From NCBI RefSeq assembly GCF_007995085.1, contig NZ_VOQS01000005.1, positions 62,001-126,000 of the forward strand: 64,000 nucleotides of DNA, read 5' to 3'. Below the pieces are notes generated by a model that did no database searches, was not told where the DNA came from, and was given only the letters and a program-made list of their open reading frames with translations. Of the stretch, positions 8,568 to 18,995 are shown one piece after another. How positions within the stretch are numbered: position 1 is the stretch's first letter; every line of letters starts with the position of its first letter. The DNA is from Paraburkholderia azotifigens (lineage in GTDB: Bacteria; Pseudomonadota; Gammaproteobacteria; Burkholderiales; Burkholderiaceae). Made by a program: the position numbers and the translations under genes.

Positions 8568-9227
8568 AAAGATACCGCGAAATGCACTTAAGCAATTGTG
8601 GCTTTCTTGCCGTTAGCGACAACAAATACGCCACAGTAGCGCTATGACAAAAACATGGCGGGTGACGATAGCGATAAGAGGGGCGGACGGTTGTGATCGG
8701 GCGGCTGAACGCCACCGGATTCAAATGCAGCGCGGATGCGATGTGTGGGGGCATTCAGGCGGCGTCAGCCTGTGCTGCCGCGCGATGGTGATGGCTCTAG
8801 TTTTTGAAACGTTGACGGTTTTGGGTGCGGTAGCCACATTCATGGTGCTACGAGATCCCGACTGCAAGACCTACGAGCGATTAGACGGGAAGAGAACTTC
8901 ACGGCAGAAAAGAACGCCATGGCCCAGTTCGGCCCGAAAGGCGCACGGACGCTCTCGGGCCGGCACTACGCGAATTAACGGCAACTACTCGAAGTTACGT
9001 AAGTGCTTCCCGGCGGGGGGCGTCGAGGCTGGGGTGTGCATGCAAAAAGCACCGCTGGCGACGGCGGAAAAGCAAAGCCTCTCAGAGGACCGTCATTCCT
9101 ACGCCCCACATCTGTGACGATTGGTCGCGTGACGCAATTGCGATTGCGCGGCGTAATTTGAAGCACTACTAGGCGCGCAGTCAGAACAAGAAATTGAGAT
9201 CGAATATCATTCGCGTATTGAGCCCGC
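8568..9227. other. Gene-free region between IS66 and the chemoreceptor gene
   Basis: Frames here (for example 8644-9117, plus strand) have no recognisable content and mixed codon bias. I see no hairpin terminator with a T-run after the chemoreceptor gene. Confidence 0.3.
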
Positions 9228-10928
9228 TTAGAAGTCGCTCCATTCCTCAATGGCGGTTGGCGCAGCCTGGTTCGGTTGTGATGTTATGCGCTTCAAGGGT
9301 GCGGTGAGCCGTGAAGCGGCGGGACGGGGCGGGGCGGCCCTGTGCGTTTCCTCGACAAGCCGGCTCGGGTCGGTGTACCGTGATGCGTTCAGTCTGAACA
9401 TCGATACGGAGGCTTTCAAATCCGTGGCCTGTGACTCAAGGGAGCTAGCGGCGGCGGCCGCCTGTTCGACGAGTGCCGCGTTCTGCTGCGTGACTTCGTC
9501 CATTTGCGTGACTGCCTGATTGACTTGGCCGATCCCCTTGCTTTGTTCCTGTGATGCGGAAGCGATTTCACCCATGATCTCGGTCACGCGTCCTATTTCT
9601 CGGGTAATCTCGCGCATCTTCCCACCGGCTTCACTTACCTGACCGGCACCGGCTCGTACGCGTTCCACTGAATCGCGGATGAGGTCTTTGATTTCCTTGG
9701 AGGCAGTGGAAGAGCGCTGCGCTAGCGAACGCACTTCAGAAGCCACGACCGCAAAGCCTCGTCCATGCTCGCCCGCACGTGCCGCTTCTACAGCCGCATT
9801 CAGCGCGAGGATGTTGGTCTGGAAGGCGATGCCTTCAATGATGCCGACGATCGTGCCGATCCTGTCCGAGTTAGCGTTGATGTCTTCCATGGTCTCGACC
9901 ACGCGCGAAACGACGGCTTCCCCTTGCTCGGCGGCCAAAGCAGCCTGTGCGGCAATCTGATGTGCCTGACTGGCATTGTCGGCATTCTCAGCGACGGTAC
10001 AGGTCAACTGCTCCATACTGGCCGCCGTTTCCTCCAGCGAGGCGGCCTGTTCTTCCGTGCGCCGCGATAGGTCTTGGTTTCCCGCGGAAATCTGGTGCGT
10101 TGCAGTAGAAATAGAGTCGGCAGAAGCCATGATGGTGCCTATTGTTGACGTGAGCTGTTCGTGCATGCGCTTCATCGAGAACAAGAGGCTTACGCGGTCA
10201 TTCGGTGCTGTCTTGACCACGACGGTCAGATCGTTAGAGGCAATCTTGTTAGCAATCTCAGCCGCATAGGACGGCTCGCCCCCCAATGAGCGAAGCATGC
10301 CGCGGTTGAGTATCACCACCACGGCCGACAAGGCTCCGGCAAGCATAGCCAGAATTCCGAGGCTGCGATACAGCGACGAGAGAAATGCTGCATCCAGGTC
10401 GTCCACATAAAGCCCTGTGGTAAGAATCCAGTCCCACGGCTGATAGGTCACGTTGTAGGCAATCTTGGGCAAGGCTCCGATTGCTCCAGGCTTCGAAGCG
10501 GAATACGAATTAAAGCCCCTGCCGTCGCGTTTGACGACATCAACGGTTTCTCTGAAGTGGTAGACGCCGTTTGGATCCTTACTGTTTCCGACGTCCTTGC
10601 CGTTCAATTCGGGGATGAACGGGTGCATCAAGACTGTGGGTCGCGAATTAAGAACGATGAAATAGCCGTCGTGGCCGTACCTCATGTTCCGGATACTGTC
10701 CATGGCCTGCTTTTGGGCTTCTCCCACGGAAGCGGTGCCTGAGGACACATGGTCGCCAAACGTCTTGACAACACTCAGTGCGAGCTCCGCTGCGTGTTTC
10801 AGGTCCGATTTGCGTTCTTCAAGTCGCATTTCTCTTGTCTGGTATGCATTGTAGGTCGATACTCCGGCGAGACACAGCAGGCTGAGGATCAACGGCAACC
10901 AGAGTTTCTGAACAAAGGACAGTTTCAT
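9228..10928 (-). CDS. Methyl-accepting chemotaxis protein with Cache sensor domain
   Basis: A 566-residue inner-membrane chemoreceptor. A first transmembrane helix (about 10-28) precedes a periplasmic single-Cache-2-like domain: the segment around [19 protein letters not shown] and the end [16 protein letters not shown] are diagnostic. A second helix (about 195-215), a HAMP-like region and the cytoplasmic signalling domain follow, with the conserved hairpin tip [20 protein letters not shown]. The C-terminus EEWSDF fits the WxxF-type pentapeptide that tethers CheR and CheB. I chose [10 protein letters not shown] at 10928 over an upstream ATG at 11021 because the longer start adds 31 atypical residues. 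It sits beside the porin and lyase genes, so it may sense their substrate (inference). Confidence 0.93.
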   Translation of the reverse strand: MKLSFVQKLWLPLILSLLCLAGVSTYNAYQTREMRLEERKSDLKHAAELALSVVKTFGDHVSSGTASVGEAQKQAMDSIRNMRYGHDGYFIVLNSRPTVLMHPFIPELNGKDVGNSKDPNGVYHFRETVDVVKRDGRGFNSYSASKPGAIGALPKIAYNVTYQPWDWILTTGLYVDDLDAAFLSSLYRSLGILAMLAGALSAVVVILNRGMLRSLGGEPSYAAEIANKIASNDLTVVVKTAPNDRVSLLFSMKRMHEQLTSTIGTIMASADSISTATHQISAGNQDLSRRTEEQAASLEETAASMEQLTCTVAENADNASQAHQIAAQAALAAEQGEAVVSRVVETMEDINANSDRIGTIVGIIEGIAFQTNILALNAAVEAARAGEHGRGFAVVASEVRSLAQRSSTASKEIKDLIRDSVERVRAGAGQVSEAGGKMREITREIGRVTEIMGEIASASQEQSKGIGQVNQAVTQMDEVTQQNAALVEQAAAAASSLESQATDLKASVSMFRLNASRYTDPSRLVEETHRAAPPRPAASRLTAPLKRITSQPNQAAPTAIEEWSDF

Positions 10929-11314
10929 TGGATTACGACGATTTAGATTTCGTGTAAATTTTTCACGATACCGATTCCTTGATGAGCATGCAGTCAAGCT
11001 TATCGTCAGGAAGCTGTACATTAAGTTGAGTACAATTGATTGGCAACGGACCGATGGTATTTACCGAGCAGAAAGGCAGTGCGTAGAAGCCCCAGCGCAA
11101 CTTAACAACCGTACAGGAATTGTCGCGCTAAGTGATCTTTTGTTATTCATCTATCTCGTCTGCGAAGAATCGATTGATTGCGTTCACCGGCTTACCGTCA
11201 CACCAATAGCTCGACCGAATCTCGTAACTGATCCGATCGAGCGATTCCGGAGGACTCTCCTGCGTTGTCAATTGCGCGCCCTTGAACAACGGTTTCAAGC
11301 AGCTATACCGTCCC
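10929..11314. other. Chemoreceptor-porin intergenic region
   Basis: Holds the chemoreceptor promoter and the end of the porin gene. A spaced repeat TGTAC (11015-11019) and GTACA (11030-11034) is visible. No gene supported. Confidence 0.3.
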
Positions 11315-12501
11315 TCAGAACTTATGGCGAAGCGCCACACGCATTACAGCCTGGCGGCTGTTAGAGGAATCGCCCAACCCGCCGATGTTAGCGGCCGCGG
11401 CGCTTCCCGTCGAACTTACACCAGTTGCGTGCTGTACCGCTGCGGTGAAGTACATGTCAGTGCGTTTCGAAATGAAATAATCGGCCAGGAAAGAGACCTG
11501 GTGATAGTGCTGGTTGCCGAGTGTCACGCCATGCACCTCCACGCCAGTGCTCGTCGTATAGTTGTAGGCAAGGCCCGTGAAAAATGACGGAGAAAACTGC
11601 CACCGCACGCCGGTCTCGACATCGTTGAATTTCGCTGATACACCACCGAGTGAGGCGACATTGCCATACTGTGTATTCGAATATGTCAGGCCGACCAAAG
11701 CGGGACCGATCGCGTAGGTACCGCCCACCGCCGCAACCTGATAGGAGCTAGCGGTCACGTAATTGCTATTCATAACTCCACTCAAGGAGTTGGCGCCGTT
11801 CACATTGTTAGTGAACAGTCCCGTTCCGGCGGTTGGGCCGGTCGGATTCTTGAAGAAGTTGAAGCCGGCACCGAGCGTGACGGGACCGTGGACATAAGAT
11901 GCACCAAACGAGTAACCGCTGCTGCCACTGAAATTGCCCGGCTGCCCCCCAAGCTCGCTTCGGCACCGAAGCTTAGCCCGCCGAAGTCCGGACTGGCATA
12001 TTTGATACTATTGTTGACGCGCAAGGTATTGACTAGATTGTCGAGGTCCACCGGATGACCGAATGTCGTTGATCCACCTATGTAGCCGGTGCTCGTGACG
12101 GGCTGCACATAGGCGACGACGAGGTCGTATTGACGGCCAAGTGTCACCGTACCGTAAGTCTTGTTGCTAAGTCCGACGTAAGTAGTGCGGCCAAACGGAG
12201 TGCCGCCTTGAGCAAAGGCGCCGGTATTCAGATTTATACCGCCCTGAACGTCGAAAATGGCTCTAGTACCACCACCGAGATCTTCAGCGCCGCGAAATCC
12301 CCAGCGACTTCCGTTCAGGCCATTGATCGAATCCACTGTCAATTGTCGGCCACCGACATTGACCCCATTAACAACATGTTTTGCATTGGTGTTGAACTGG
12401 AACCCTTCGTCCAAAATCCCGTACAGCGTTACGCTGGTCTGCGCGGGAGCAGTCATCGACCAGACGCTCGAAACAGTGGCAACCAATATTAATCTCTTCA
12501 C
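11315..12501 (-). pseudogene. Gram-negative general porin, one frameshift
   Basis: An outer-membrane trimeric beta-barrel porin of the Burkholderia and Neisseria type (Porin_4 family). It starts at GTG 12501 with a signal peptide (MKRLILVATV...APAQ) followed by SSVTLYG-like TSVTLYGILDEGFQF, RWGFRGAEDLGGG, and it ends in RVALRHKF with the C-terminal Phe needed for barrel assembly. Two open frames meet near 11945-11960. The coding strand has a run of six G (TTGGGGGGCAG), and one extra G would rejoin ...ASLGG to QPGNFSGSSGYSFGASY. The gene is thus either broken, phase-variable at the G-tract, or affected by a sequencing error. Its position suggests substrate entry for the catabolic block. Confidence 0.85.
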
Positions 12502-12693
12502 TTCGTAGTCCTTATATATAGCTTTGTATTTGTTTGTATTTAACTATCTACGCGACAGTAAGCCACTTCTGCGGCTACGACGTGCGCGAGTCGTACTTTC
12601 ACTTCATGGTAGTGCTGAGACTAGAAGAATCATCAGCCTGCGAGAGGTCGCTCGGTCAGATGCAGGCTGATCCGAGCGATATTCGGCGCGTCG

Positions 12694-14337
12694 TCAGTTC
12701 TCGTAATGCTTCAGCAGCGTTGACGCTGCCTGGAATTGCGGTGTAAAGGGCAGGTCCGCGTCTCGGAAGGGAACCGTCTTGCGCAGTGCGTCAAGCAGCA
12801 TCTGCGTTTGTGGTGACAACGTAAATCGAGTGTCTTTCTGCTGGCGCAACTGCACCGCCTGTGCTGCGGAAATCAGTTCGATACCTGTTAACTGGAACGA
12901 GTTATCGATCTGGGTCCGCAGACGCCGGAGTACTTCCGGTGCGTTGGTGGCGATGTCTTCTATGTCACCAGCGGCAGGCAGGAAGTCCATTGACACCGGC
13001 ATAGCCAGTGCTTTGTTCGTCGCAGCCAGAGCAAGTGGTGGCTTCTCCATTGCACCGAACGCGTGCAACGTATGGTCGGTGCCGAGAAAGCGGCTTAGAT
13101 GCGTGAAGTGTGGGTCGTTGAGCTTAACGATACGCTCGGCAGAAGCGAGCGAACCGTGCGCGAGCGCGATAGCCGTCCGCTCGAACGCAAGCACGAACGG
13201 CAACGGTTCGAAGTTGGCGTTTGGCAACACGGCGCCGTAGACGTCCTTGCCCTGCAGGTAGCTGCGTCGCGCTTGCCAGAGATCACTTTCGGGTTTGACG
13301 CCAACGTTCACTCCTGGATTATCGTCTGATGAGTTGAGTTGCAACTGGATGAGCTGCCGGTCTTCGCTGTAGCTCTTGTCAATTTCACCAAGCAGGTACG
13401 GGGCATCCCGATAACTTAGCGGATCTTGAAGGGCACGGTCGTCGTCGCGTTGCCAAAGGCTGCTACCTGCGAGGATCGTGCGCAGTTGCGCTCCTGCGCT
13501 GACAACCTCCGGATAGGGATGCAGGGCAAGGGAGTCTTCGAGAAACGGTGATACGTTGCCGTTTAGACCTTGCAGGCTCAGCGCGTACACGAGCTTTTGG
13601 ACATGTGCTAGCTGCTTGAGGTCGACGAGCGCCAGTGCAGCCATGCCAGTAGAATATGCGTTCGAGCTGAGAATCCCGAGTGCGTCCTTGCCCCACGGCT
13701 GAATCGGCTCAATGCCGGCCTCCTTCAACGCTCGGGAAGCAGGGAGCTTTTCGCTCTTATAGTACACATCGCCTTCGCCCATCATGGTCAGTCCGACGTG
13801 GCTGAGAATCGTGATGTCAGCTTCGCCGACCGAGCCTTCCGTCGGCATCGCGGGCGTAATGCCCTTGTTCAGAAGCTGAACGTACATGTCGGCTACGGCC
13901 AGACGCACGCCTGACGCACCGACCAGAATCTGGTTCAGGCGCGTTGCCAGTACCGCGCGGGCTGTCCGCGTATCCATGTCCTGTCCCACTCCAGCAGAGT
14001 GCGCGTGCAGGAGCGCTGCATTAAAGCGTTTAGACGCGGCAATGACTTCAGTCGTTAGTTGGCCTTGAGCGTCAACCATCTGACGGTCTTTGTTAAGGCC
14101 GACGCCTACCGTGAGACCGTAAATGCGTTGTCCCTGGGCGGCGGCCTCAAGCATCAGCCCATGCCCTTGGTCTACGCGGAACAAGGCTTCGCGCGGGACG
14201 ATCACTGATTCGCCGTCTGCGATTCTCTCGATCATTTCTGGAGTTGTCGCTTTGCCGTCCAGAACGACGGAGGCATGACATGTCAGTGCTGGTAGCAGCA
14301 ACAAGGTACCGATGATTATGTTGACAGGGTTCCTCAT
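12694..14337 (-). CDS. Exported HAL/PAL-family lyase-like protein lacking the MIO triad (possible ergothionase-like enzyme)
   Basis: A 547-residue member of the histidine/phenylalanine ammonia-lyase superfamily. A signal peptide (MRNPVNIIIGTLLLLPALTCHA) predicts export. The fold's landmarks are present: YGLTVGVG at 73-80 (HAL: YGVNTGFG), the NAYSTGMAALAL helix, NSSDDNPG and VSMDFLPAAGDIEDIATNA near the end. The MIO cofactor of classical family members forms from Ala-Ser-Gly in GSVGASGDL; here the segment reads GSVGEADI (168-175), two residues replacing the triad. The classical ammonia-lyase mechanism is therefore unlikely. Ergothionase, which eliminates trimethylamine from ergothioneine, is a known MIO-less relative, and hutU nearby fits such a pathway; this is inference. 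The ATG at 14337 has GGAAAG upstream and starts the signal peptide. Confidence 0.8.
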   Translation of the reverse strand: MRNPVNIIIGTLLLLPALTCHASVVLDGKATTPEMIERIADGESVIVPREALFRVDQGHGLMLEAAAQGQRIYGLTVGVGLNKDRQMVDAQGQLTTEVIAASKRFNAALLHAHSAGVGQDMDTRTARAVLATRLNQILVGASGVRLAVADMYVQLLNKGITPAMPTEGSVGEADITILSHVGLTMMGEGDVYYKSEKLPASRALKEAGIEPIQPWGKDALGILSSNAYSTGMAALALVDLKQLAHVQKLVYALSLQGLNGNVSPFLEDSLALHPYPEVVSAGAQLRTILAGSSLWQRDDDRALQDPLSYRDAPYLLGEIDKSYSEDRQLIQLQLNSSDDNPGVNVGVKPESDLWQARRSYLQGKDVYGAVLPNANFEPLPFVLAFERTAIALAHGSLASAERIVKLNDPHFTHLSRFLGTDHTLHAFGAMEKPPLALAATNKALAMPVSMDFLPAAGDIEDIATNAPEVLRRLRTQIDNSFQLTGIELISAAQAVQLRQQKDTRFTLSPQTQMLLDALRKTVPFRDADLPFTPQFQAASTLLKHYEN

Positions 14338-14436
14338 GAATATCTTTCCAAGTTTAGTGAGGGTGGCGTTGGTCTCCGCTTTCTTACTGCCTTGCGCGCT
14401 CGTGCGTGACATCCAAGCGTCGAGGACACGGGCGAT

Positions 14437-14449
14437 TAGTATATACATA
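14437..14449. promoter_or_regulatory. Putative HutC-type operator upstream of the lyase gene
   Basis: Near-palindrome TTAGTATATACATA with the perfect core GTATATAC (14439-14446), about 100 bp before the lyase start. It resembles the known HutC site (TGTATATACA type) and the copies at 14821, 18887 and 21403. Confidence 0.5.
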
Positions 14450-14584
14450 TCGCAGAAACGGCATGTGCGAAATCTGCCGGACACCGGGAAAGTACTAATA
14501 CCCGATGGAATTAAAAGTCGGACGCGGCGCTCACAGTTGCACCTCTAAAACGTCATGCGGGCGCAACGCGTACATGCGCTCGAT

Positions 14585-14620
14585 GCATGCCGCAGTAAGG
14601 CATGCGGGCCCGTGCGGGCC
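14585..14620. other. Two adjacent GC-rich hairpins between divergent genes
   Basis: Stem 1 is GCATGCC (14585-14591) with GGCATGC (14599-14605). Stem 2 is GGCCC (14607-14611) with GGGCC (14616-14620). They lie between the divergent lyase and cyclodeaminase genes, about 300 bp ahead of the latter. No T-run follows, so they may be a leader structure or protein site and not a simple terminator. Confidence 0.4.
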
Positions 14621-14818
14621 GTGCTGGATTTAGTACCCCGTTCTGCATGCTTCGGCGGGCGACCGCCATTCCTGGGCGCCCATGCCAGGCAGTAGGAAGC
14701 TGGCCTTACGCTGATCTTACGACCGCTCCGTAGCATCGGATACAGACTCGACATTACCAACTACGCCGAATCTTTGCCTTGGCGGCACAAATTGCGCTCC
14801 GGTTATTTACAAGCGGCA

Positions 14819-14832
14819 AATGTATAGACATA
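14819..14832. promoter_or_regulatory. Putative HutC-type operator upstream of the cyclodeaminase gene
   Basis: AATGTATAGACATA containing TGTATAGACA (14821-14830), one base off the symmetric TGTATATACA, about 85 bp before the start at 14915. Confidence 0.5.
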
Positions 14833-14914
14833 TCTGCGCGGTGCTGGTAGGCTTTTTCATCGGTGCGACACGACGCGCGCAACAAACACTCGTAGAGTTA
14901 TGGAGGAAAACGGT

Positions 14915-15919
14915 ATGCAACCCATTCATCTTGACTATCTGAACGGTCCTGACATTGCGCGCCTGGCGCTGACAAACCAGGAGATTCTGGATGCGGTGGA
15001 GAAAGGACTGGATGCACAGGGCCGAGGGCAGACGGTGATTGAACCGCGCATGCACCTGATTCCGGAAAGTTCTGAGAAGGGGCACTTCAATGTCCTGCGC
15101 GGGGTAATCCATCCCTTGGGGCTGGCTGGAGTTAAGACGGTTGGAGACTTTGTCGACAACTATAAGCATGGTCTGCCGTCGGAGTTGGCTCTGCTCAATC
15201 TGTTCGATCCACAAACCGGCGTGCCGAAAGCCATCCTGGACGCAACGTCGATTACTGACATGCGCACTGGCGCGATAACCGCGCTCGGCGGCAAATATCT
15301 CGCGGGAAAGAACAGCAAAGTGCTCGGCCACATCGGTGCGCGGGGAACCTCATACTGGAATGTGCGGCTTCTTGATCACTTCTTCAATTTCGAGGAAATC
15401 CGCGTGCACTCGAAGCGTACCGAAAGCCGTTATGCGTTTGCGGCGAGACTTTCGGAAGATCTTCGCAAGCCAGTACGTGTCGTCGATAGCTGGGAGGCAT
15501 GCGTGCGCGACGCGGATATCGTTGTCGAGGCATCTCGTCTGCCGGCACCTGAGCCGCTACTCAAGACCGAGTGGATCAAGAAGGGAGCCTTCGTGGTGCC
15601 GTACGGAACGATGAGTGCTGTGGAGTTTTCGTTGACGGACATCATGGACAAGATGATCGTCGATGACTGGGGGCAATGCAGAAAAGGTTTACCGTTTGGC
15701 GCGCTGCGTGCGCACGTAGACGCAGACAAGCTGAGCGAGGAGACACTGCACGCGGAGCTCGGCCAAATCGTTGCCGGGCTGAAGTCAGGACGCGAACGCG
15801 ACGATGAAACTATTCTTTTCTGGCATCGGGGTCTTAGCCTGAGCGATATCGCACTCGGTCACGCCATGCTCGAAAAAGCGAAGAAACTGGGTATCGGTCA
15901 GACGCTGCGCTTTGCGTGA
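14915..15919 (+). CDS. Ornithine cyclodeaminase / mu-crystallin family protein
   Basis: A 334-residue cytoplasmic NAD(P)-dependent protein of the ornithine cyclodeaminase, alanine dehydrogenase and ketimine reductase family. Visible features: the substrate-domain motif with KTVGDFVDNYKHGLPSELALLNLFD, the MRTGAITALGGKYLAG helix, then a Rossmann fold starting VLGHIGARGTSYW (GxGxxG-like, with Ala-Arg). Later motifs DADIVVEAS and the FVVPYGTMSAVEFS stretch are typical. The ATG at 14915 has GGAGG seven bases upstream; an earlier ATG at 14900 overlaps that ribosome binding site. It precedes hutU by 57 bp in the same direction and shares the HutC-like operator logic, but its substrate in this pathway cannot be read from sequence. 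Confidence 0.85.
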   Translation: MQPIHLDYLNGPDIARLALTNQEILDAVEKGLDAQGRGQTVIEPRMHLIPESSEKGHFNVLRGVIHPLGLAGVKTVGDFVDNYKHGLPSELALLNLFDPQTGVPKAILDATSITDMRTGAITALGGKYLAGKNSKVLGHIGARGTSYWNVRLLDHFFNFEEIRVHSKRTESRYAFAARLSEDLRKPVRVVDSWEACVRDADIVVEASRLPAPEPLLKTEWIKKGAFVVPYGTMSAVEFSLTDIMDKMIVDDWGQCRKGLPFGALRAHVDADKLSEETLHAELGQIVAGLKSGRERDDETILFWHRGLSLSDIALGHAMLEKAKKLGIGQTLRFA

Positions 15920-15976
15920 TTCGAGAATGAACATTGCGATCTCTACCGGTATCACTTGCAACTCATTCGGAAATAC

Positions 15977-17665
15977 ATGAACGATCCAAAACACATCGAC
16001 CCGCGTCTGGACCCGACCCGCACGATCCGCGCCCCGCGCGGCAGCGAAAAAACCTGCAAGACCTGGATCGCGGAAGCCGCGTACCGGATGATCCAGAACA
16101 ATCTGGACCCGGAAGTGGCCGAGCATCCGCATGCGCTCGTCGTGTACGGCGGCATCGGGCGTGCCGCGCGCAACTGGGATTGCTTCGACCAGATTCTGTC
16201 GTCGCTGAAGGATCTCGAAGAGAACGAGACGCTGCTGATCCAATCGGGCAAGCCCGTCGGCGTGTTCCGCACGCATGCGGACGCACCGCGCGTGCTGCTC
16301 GCGAACTCGAACCTCGTGCCGCACTGGGCGAACTGGGATCACTTCCACGAACTCGACCGCAAGGGCCTGATGATGTACGGCCAGATGACGGCGGGCAGCT
16401 GGATCTACATCGGCAGCCAGGGCATCGTGCAGGGCACGTACGAGACGTTCTTCTCGGTGGCGAACCAGCATTTCAACGGCAATCCGAAGGGCCGCTGGAT
16501 TCTGACGGGCGGCCTGGGCGGCATGGGCGGCGCGCAGCCGCTCGCGGCGACGATGGCGGGCTTCTCGATGATCGCCGTCGAATGCGACGAGACGCGCATC
16601 GACTTCCGTTTGAAGACGCGCTACGTCGATAAAAAAGCAAAGACGCTCGACGAAGCGCTCGCGATGATCGACGAAGCGAAGAAGACGGGCAATCCGGTTT
16701 CCGTGGGCCTGCTCGGCAACGCCGCCGACGTGTTCGCCGAACTCGTTGCACGCAACATCACGCCCGACTGCGTGACGGACCAGACGAGCGCGCACGATCC
16801 GATTCACGGTTATCTGCCGCAAGGCTGGAACATCGAAGACTGGCGCGAGCGCATGAAGACGGACCCGCAGAGCATCGTGACGCCCGCGAAGCAGTCGATG
16901 GCCAAGCAGGTGCAGGCGATGCTCACGCTGCAGGAGCGCGGCGCGGCCACGCTCGACTACGGCAACAACATCCGTCAGATGGCGCTCGAAATGGGCGTGC
17001 AGAACGCGTTCGATTTCCCCGGCTTCGTACCCGCGTATATCCGGCCGCTCTTCTGCGAAGGCAAGGGTCCGTTCCGCTGGGTCGCGCTGTCGGGCGACCC
17101 CGAAGACATCTACAAGACGGACCAGAAGGTCAAGGAACTGATCCCCGACGATCCGCACCTGCACAACTGGCTCGACATGGCGCGCGAGCGCATCGCGTTC
17201 CAGGGCTTGCCGGCGCGTATCTGCTGGGTCGGCGTGAAGGATCGGTATCGTCTCGGCCAGGCGTTCAACGAAATGGTCAGGAACGGCGAACTGAAGGCGC
17301 CGATCGTGATCGGCCGCGATCACCTGGATACGGGTTCGGTGGCGAGCCCGAACCGTGAAACGGAATCGATGAAGGACGGCTCTGACGCCGTCAGCGACTG
17401 GCCGCTGCTCAACGCACTGCTGAACACGGCGGGCGGCGCATCGTGGGTGTCACTCCATCATGGCGGCGGCGTCGGCATGGGCTTCTCGCAGCACTCCGGC
17501 GTCGTGATAGTCGCGGATGGTTCAGACGCCGCGCACGAGCGCCTCGGCCGCGTGCTCTTCAACGATCCCGCGACGGGCGTGATGCGTCACGCGGACGCCG
17601 GCTACGAACTCGCGCAGAGCACCGCACATGAAGCGGGTCTCAGGCTGCCGATGCTCGGCCGCTGA
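15977..17665 (+). CDS. hutU: Urocanate hydratase (urocanase)
   Basis: A 562-residue enzyme that hydrates urocanate to imidazolonepropionate using tightly bound NAD+ as an electrophile. The start [15 protein letters not shown] and the NAD-binding glycine stretch [12 protein letters not shown] (about 177-188) are canonical. The conserved cysteine lies in LPARICWVG (about 411-419), and length matches the family. Third codon positions are almost all G or C, clearly stronger than in the cyclodeaminase and MFS genes beside it, so it looks native-type while its neighbours look acquired. It could act on urocanate or, if the lyase is ergothionase-like, on a thio-urocanate; homologues do both. No hutH, hutI or hutG is seen nearby. 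Confidence 0.95.
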   Translation: MNDPKHIDPRLDPTRTIRAPRGSEKTCKTWIAEAAYRMIQNNLDPEVAEHPHALVVYGGIGRAARNWDCFDQILSSLKDLEENETLLIQSGKPVGVFRTHADAPRVLLANSNLVPHWANWDHFHELDRKGLMMYGQMTAGSWIYIGSQGIVQGTYETFFSVANQHFNGNPKGRWILTGGLGGMGGAQPLAATMAGFSMIAVECDETRIDFRLKTRYVDKKAKTLDEALAMIDEAKKTGNPVSVGLLGNAADVFAELVARNITPDCVTDQTSAHDPIHGYLPQGWNIEDWRERMKTDPQSIVTPAKQSMAKQVQAMLTLQERGAATLDYGNNIRQMALEMGVQNAFDFPGFVPAYIRPLFCEGKGPFRWVALSGDPEDIYKTDQKVKELIPDDPHLHNWLDMARERIAFQGLPARICWVGVKDRYRLGQAFNEMVRNGELKAPIVIGRDHLDTGSVASPNRETESMKDGSDAVSDWPLLNALLNTAGGASWVSLHHGGGVGMGFSQHSGVVIVADGSDAAHERLGRVLFNDPATGVMRHADAGYELAQSTAHEAGLRLPMLGR

Positions 17666-17943
17666 ACGTGCGGCCATCACGATCAATCTCTGCGTAGATT
17701 TTGTAGCGCCGCCGTCGAGAAACAGCGGCTGCGGCACGCACTGGTGTCGAATTTCACAAGCGGGCGGCACTCAATGCGTTTGGCTCGTGGGCGCAGCGGG
17801 CGATGTATTACTGCGCAACTCATGCGACGGATCGGGCTTGCCTATGTACGCCCGTCCTCGCTGTGGTCGGCTCGGATTGCGCGTCACGCTTAACCTAGTC
17901 ATGACAACCGCCACCGCGCATGCAACGACAGCCCACCACGATA

Positions 17944-18510
17944 TGACTCAATTCACTCAATCGCTTTTCCAATCACGCGTTCCTGGCGGCAGGTTGGCGC
18001 CGCGACGTGCTGCTGCAATGGGCCAAGCACGGCGCGCTGTTTCCGTTACTCCCGACCCGCAGCCGCCTTTGGTCGTCGAGCGCGCGAGAAGTCCCGTCTT
18101 GCATAGCATGCCGAACGTGCACTCGCACGCGTCTCAGCGCGTGATCGCTGACCTCACCGAATATCGGACCGCATTAGGTACAGGCACCCTCGACAGCTTC
18201 TGAATCTGGCGCGGCCCGGTGTAGCTCTTCGCGGCGCGCATCACGCCCCACGTGCTCGCATCGATCGCACATTGGCTGCACATCAACATGTTCAAGGCGG
18301 GCTACACATCCGTCTGCGAGTTTCACTACCTGCATCGCATGCAGGACGGCCAGCGCTATGGGAGCCAGGCCGCGCGTGGGCGATGCAGCCGGCGCAAGTG
18401 GCATCTGCGTTACGATGCTGCCCGCGCTGTATCAGTACCCGGGCTTCGGCGCACACCAGCCGCGCGACGACAAGCGGCGCTTCGACTCGCTGCTGTCATC
18501 GTTTTCGTGC
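17944..18510 (+). pseudogene. hutF: Decayed hutF (formimidoylglutamate deiminase)
   Basis: Frames patch together into the N-terminal part of HutF: MTQFTQSLF at 17944, then HSMPNVHSHASQRVIADLTEYR (the metal-binding HxH loop is kept). An in-frame stop near 18202 follows. Then LFAARITPHVLASIAHWLH, MFKAGYTSVCEFHYLHRMQDG and, after a shift, TMLPALYQYPGFG with DDKRRF. The C-terminal half is missing. HutF removes ammonia from formimidoylglutamate in the five-step histidine pathway. Its loss right after an intact hutU suggests a canonical hut operon was broken here and hutU was kept for another role. Confidence 0.8.
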
Positions 18511-18886
18511 TGGCAGCTTCAGATGTCGACCCGGGGGGCGAGGCTTTTGTCCGATCGAGGGGACCGGTCACCAACGTGGTTGCGCCAACCGGCGGAATGC
18601 GACCAACGTCGCCTGGTGACCAGGTCCGGAAGTTCGCGTCCCGGAGCGCAGGGGGCATTGAAAGGAACACCGCAAAGGTGCCCGCCCCGTCCAGTTATTG
18701 CGTAATGTCTAGACAACGGTCATGGTCACCCAGGGGTGATAAAAAATCTGCAAGTCTTTGAAGCGGTTAGCGCAATGCGCAGCCCGAGCCTAATGGGTCC
18801 GCGCCGTATTACACGTTGGCGTGGAGTAGGGGAGGAACACTGTAAGGGTTTACCGCATTCCGACGATACACGCAATCTTATATATT
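18511..18886. other. Gene-free region between the hutF remnant and the MFS operator
   Basis: No gene recognised. It probably contains further decayed hut sequence and the MFS promoter. Confidence 0.3.
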
Positions 18887-18898
18887 TGTATATACATG
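18886..18898. promoter_or_regulatory. Putative HutC-type operator upstream of the MFS gene
   Basis: Contains the perfect palindrome TGTATATACA (18887-18896) within TTTGTATATACATG, the best of the four copies, about 100 bp before the MFS start. Confidence 0.6.
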
Positions 18899-18995
18899 CA
18901 ATACGCCTCAACGTCCATGATGCTGGGCGCGTCGACGCGGACCGGCGGCATATCCGCCACAGTCAGGTCAGCATAAGGTTATCTGGAGCAATGTG

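Noticed and set aside
8644..9117. A 157-codon plus-strand frame
   Set aside because: No recognisable content, no ribosome binding site, irregular composition; likely chance.
15785..17323. A 512-codon minus-strand frame
   Set aside because: Antisense to hutU, which is unmistakable; a shadow frame.
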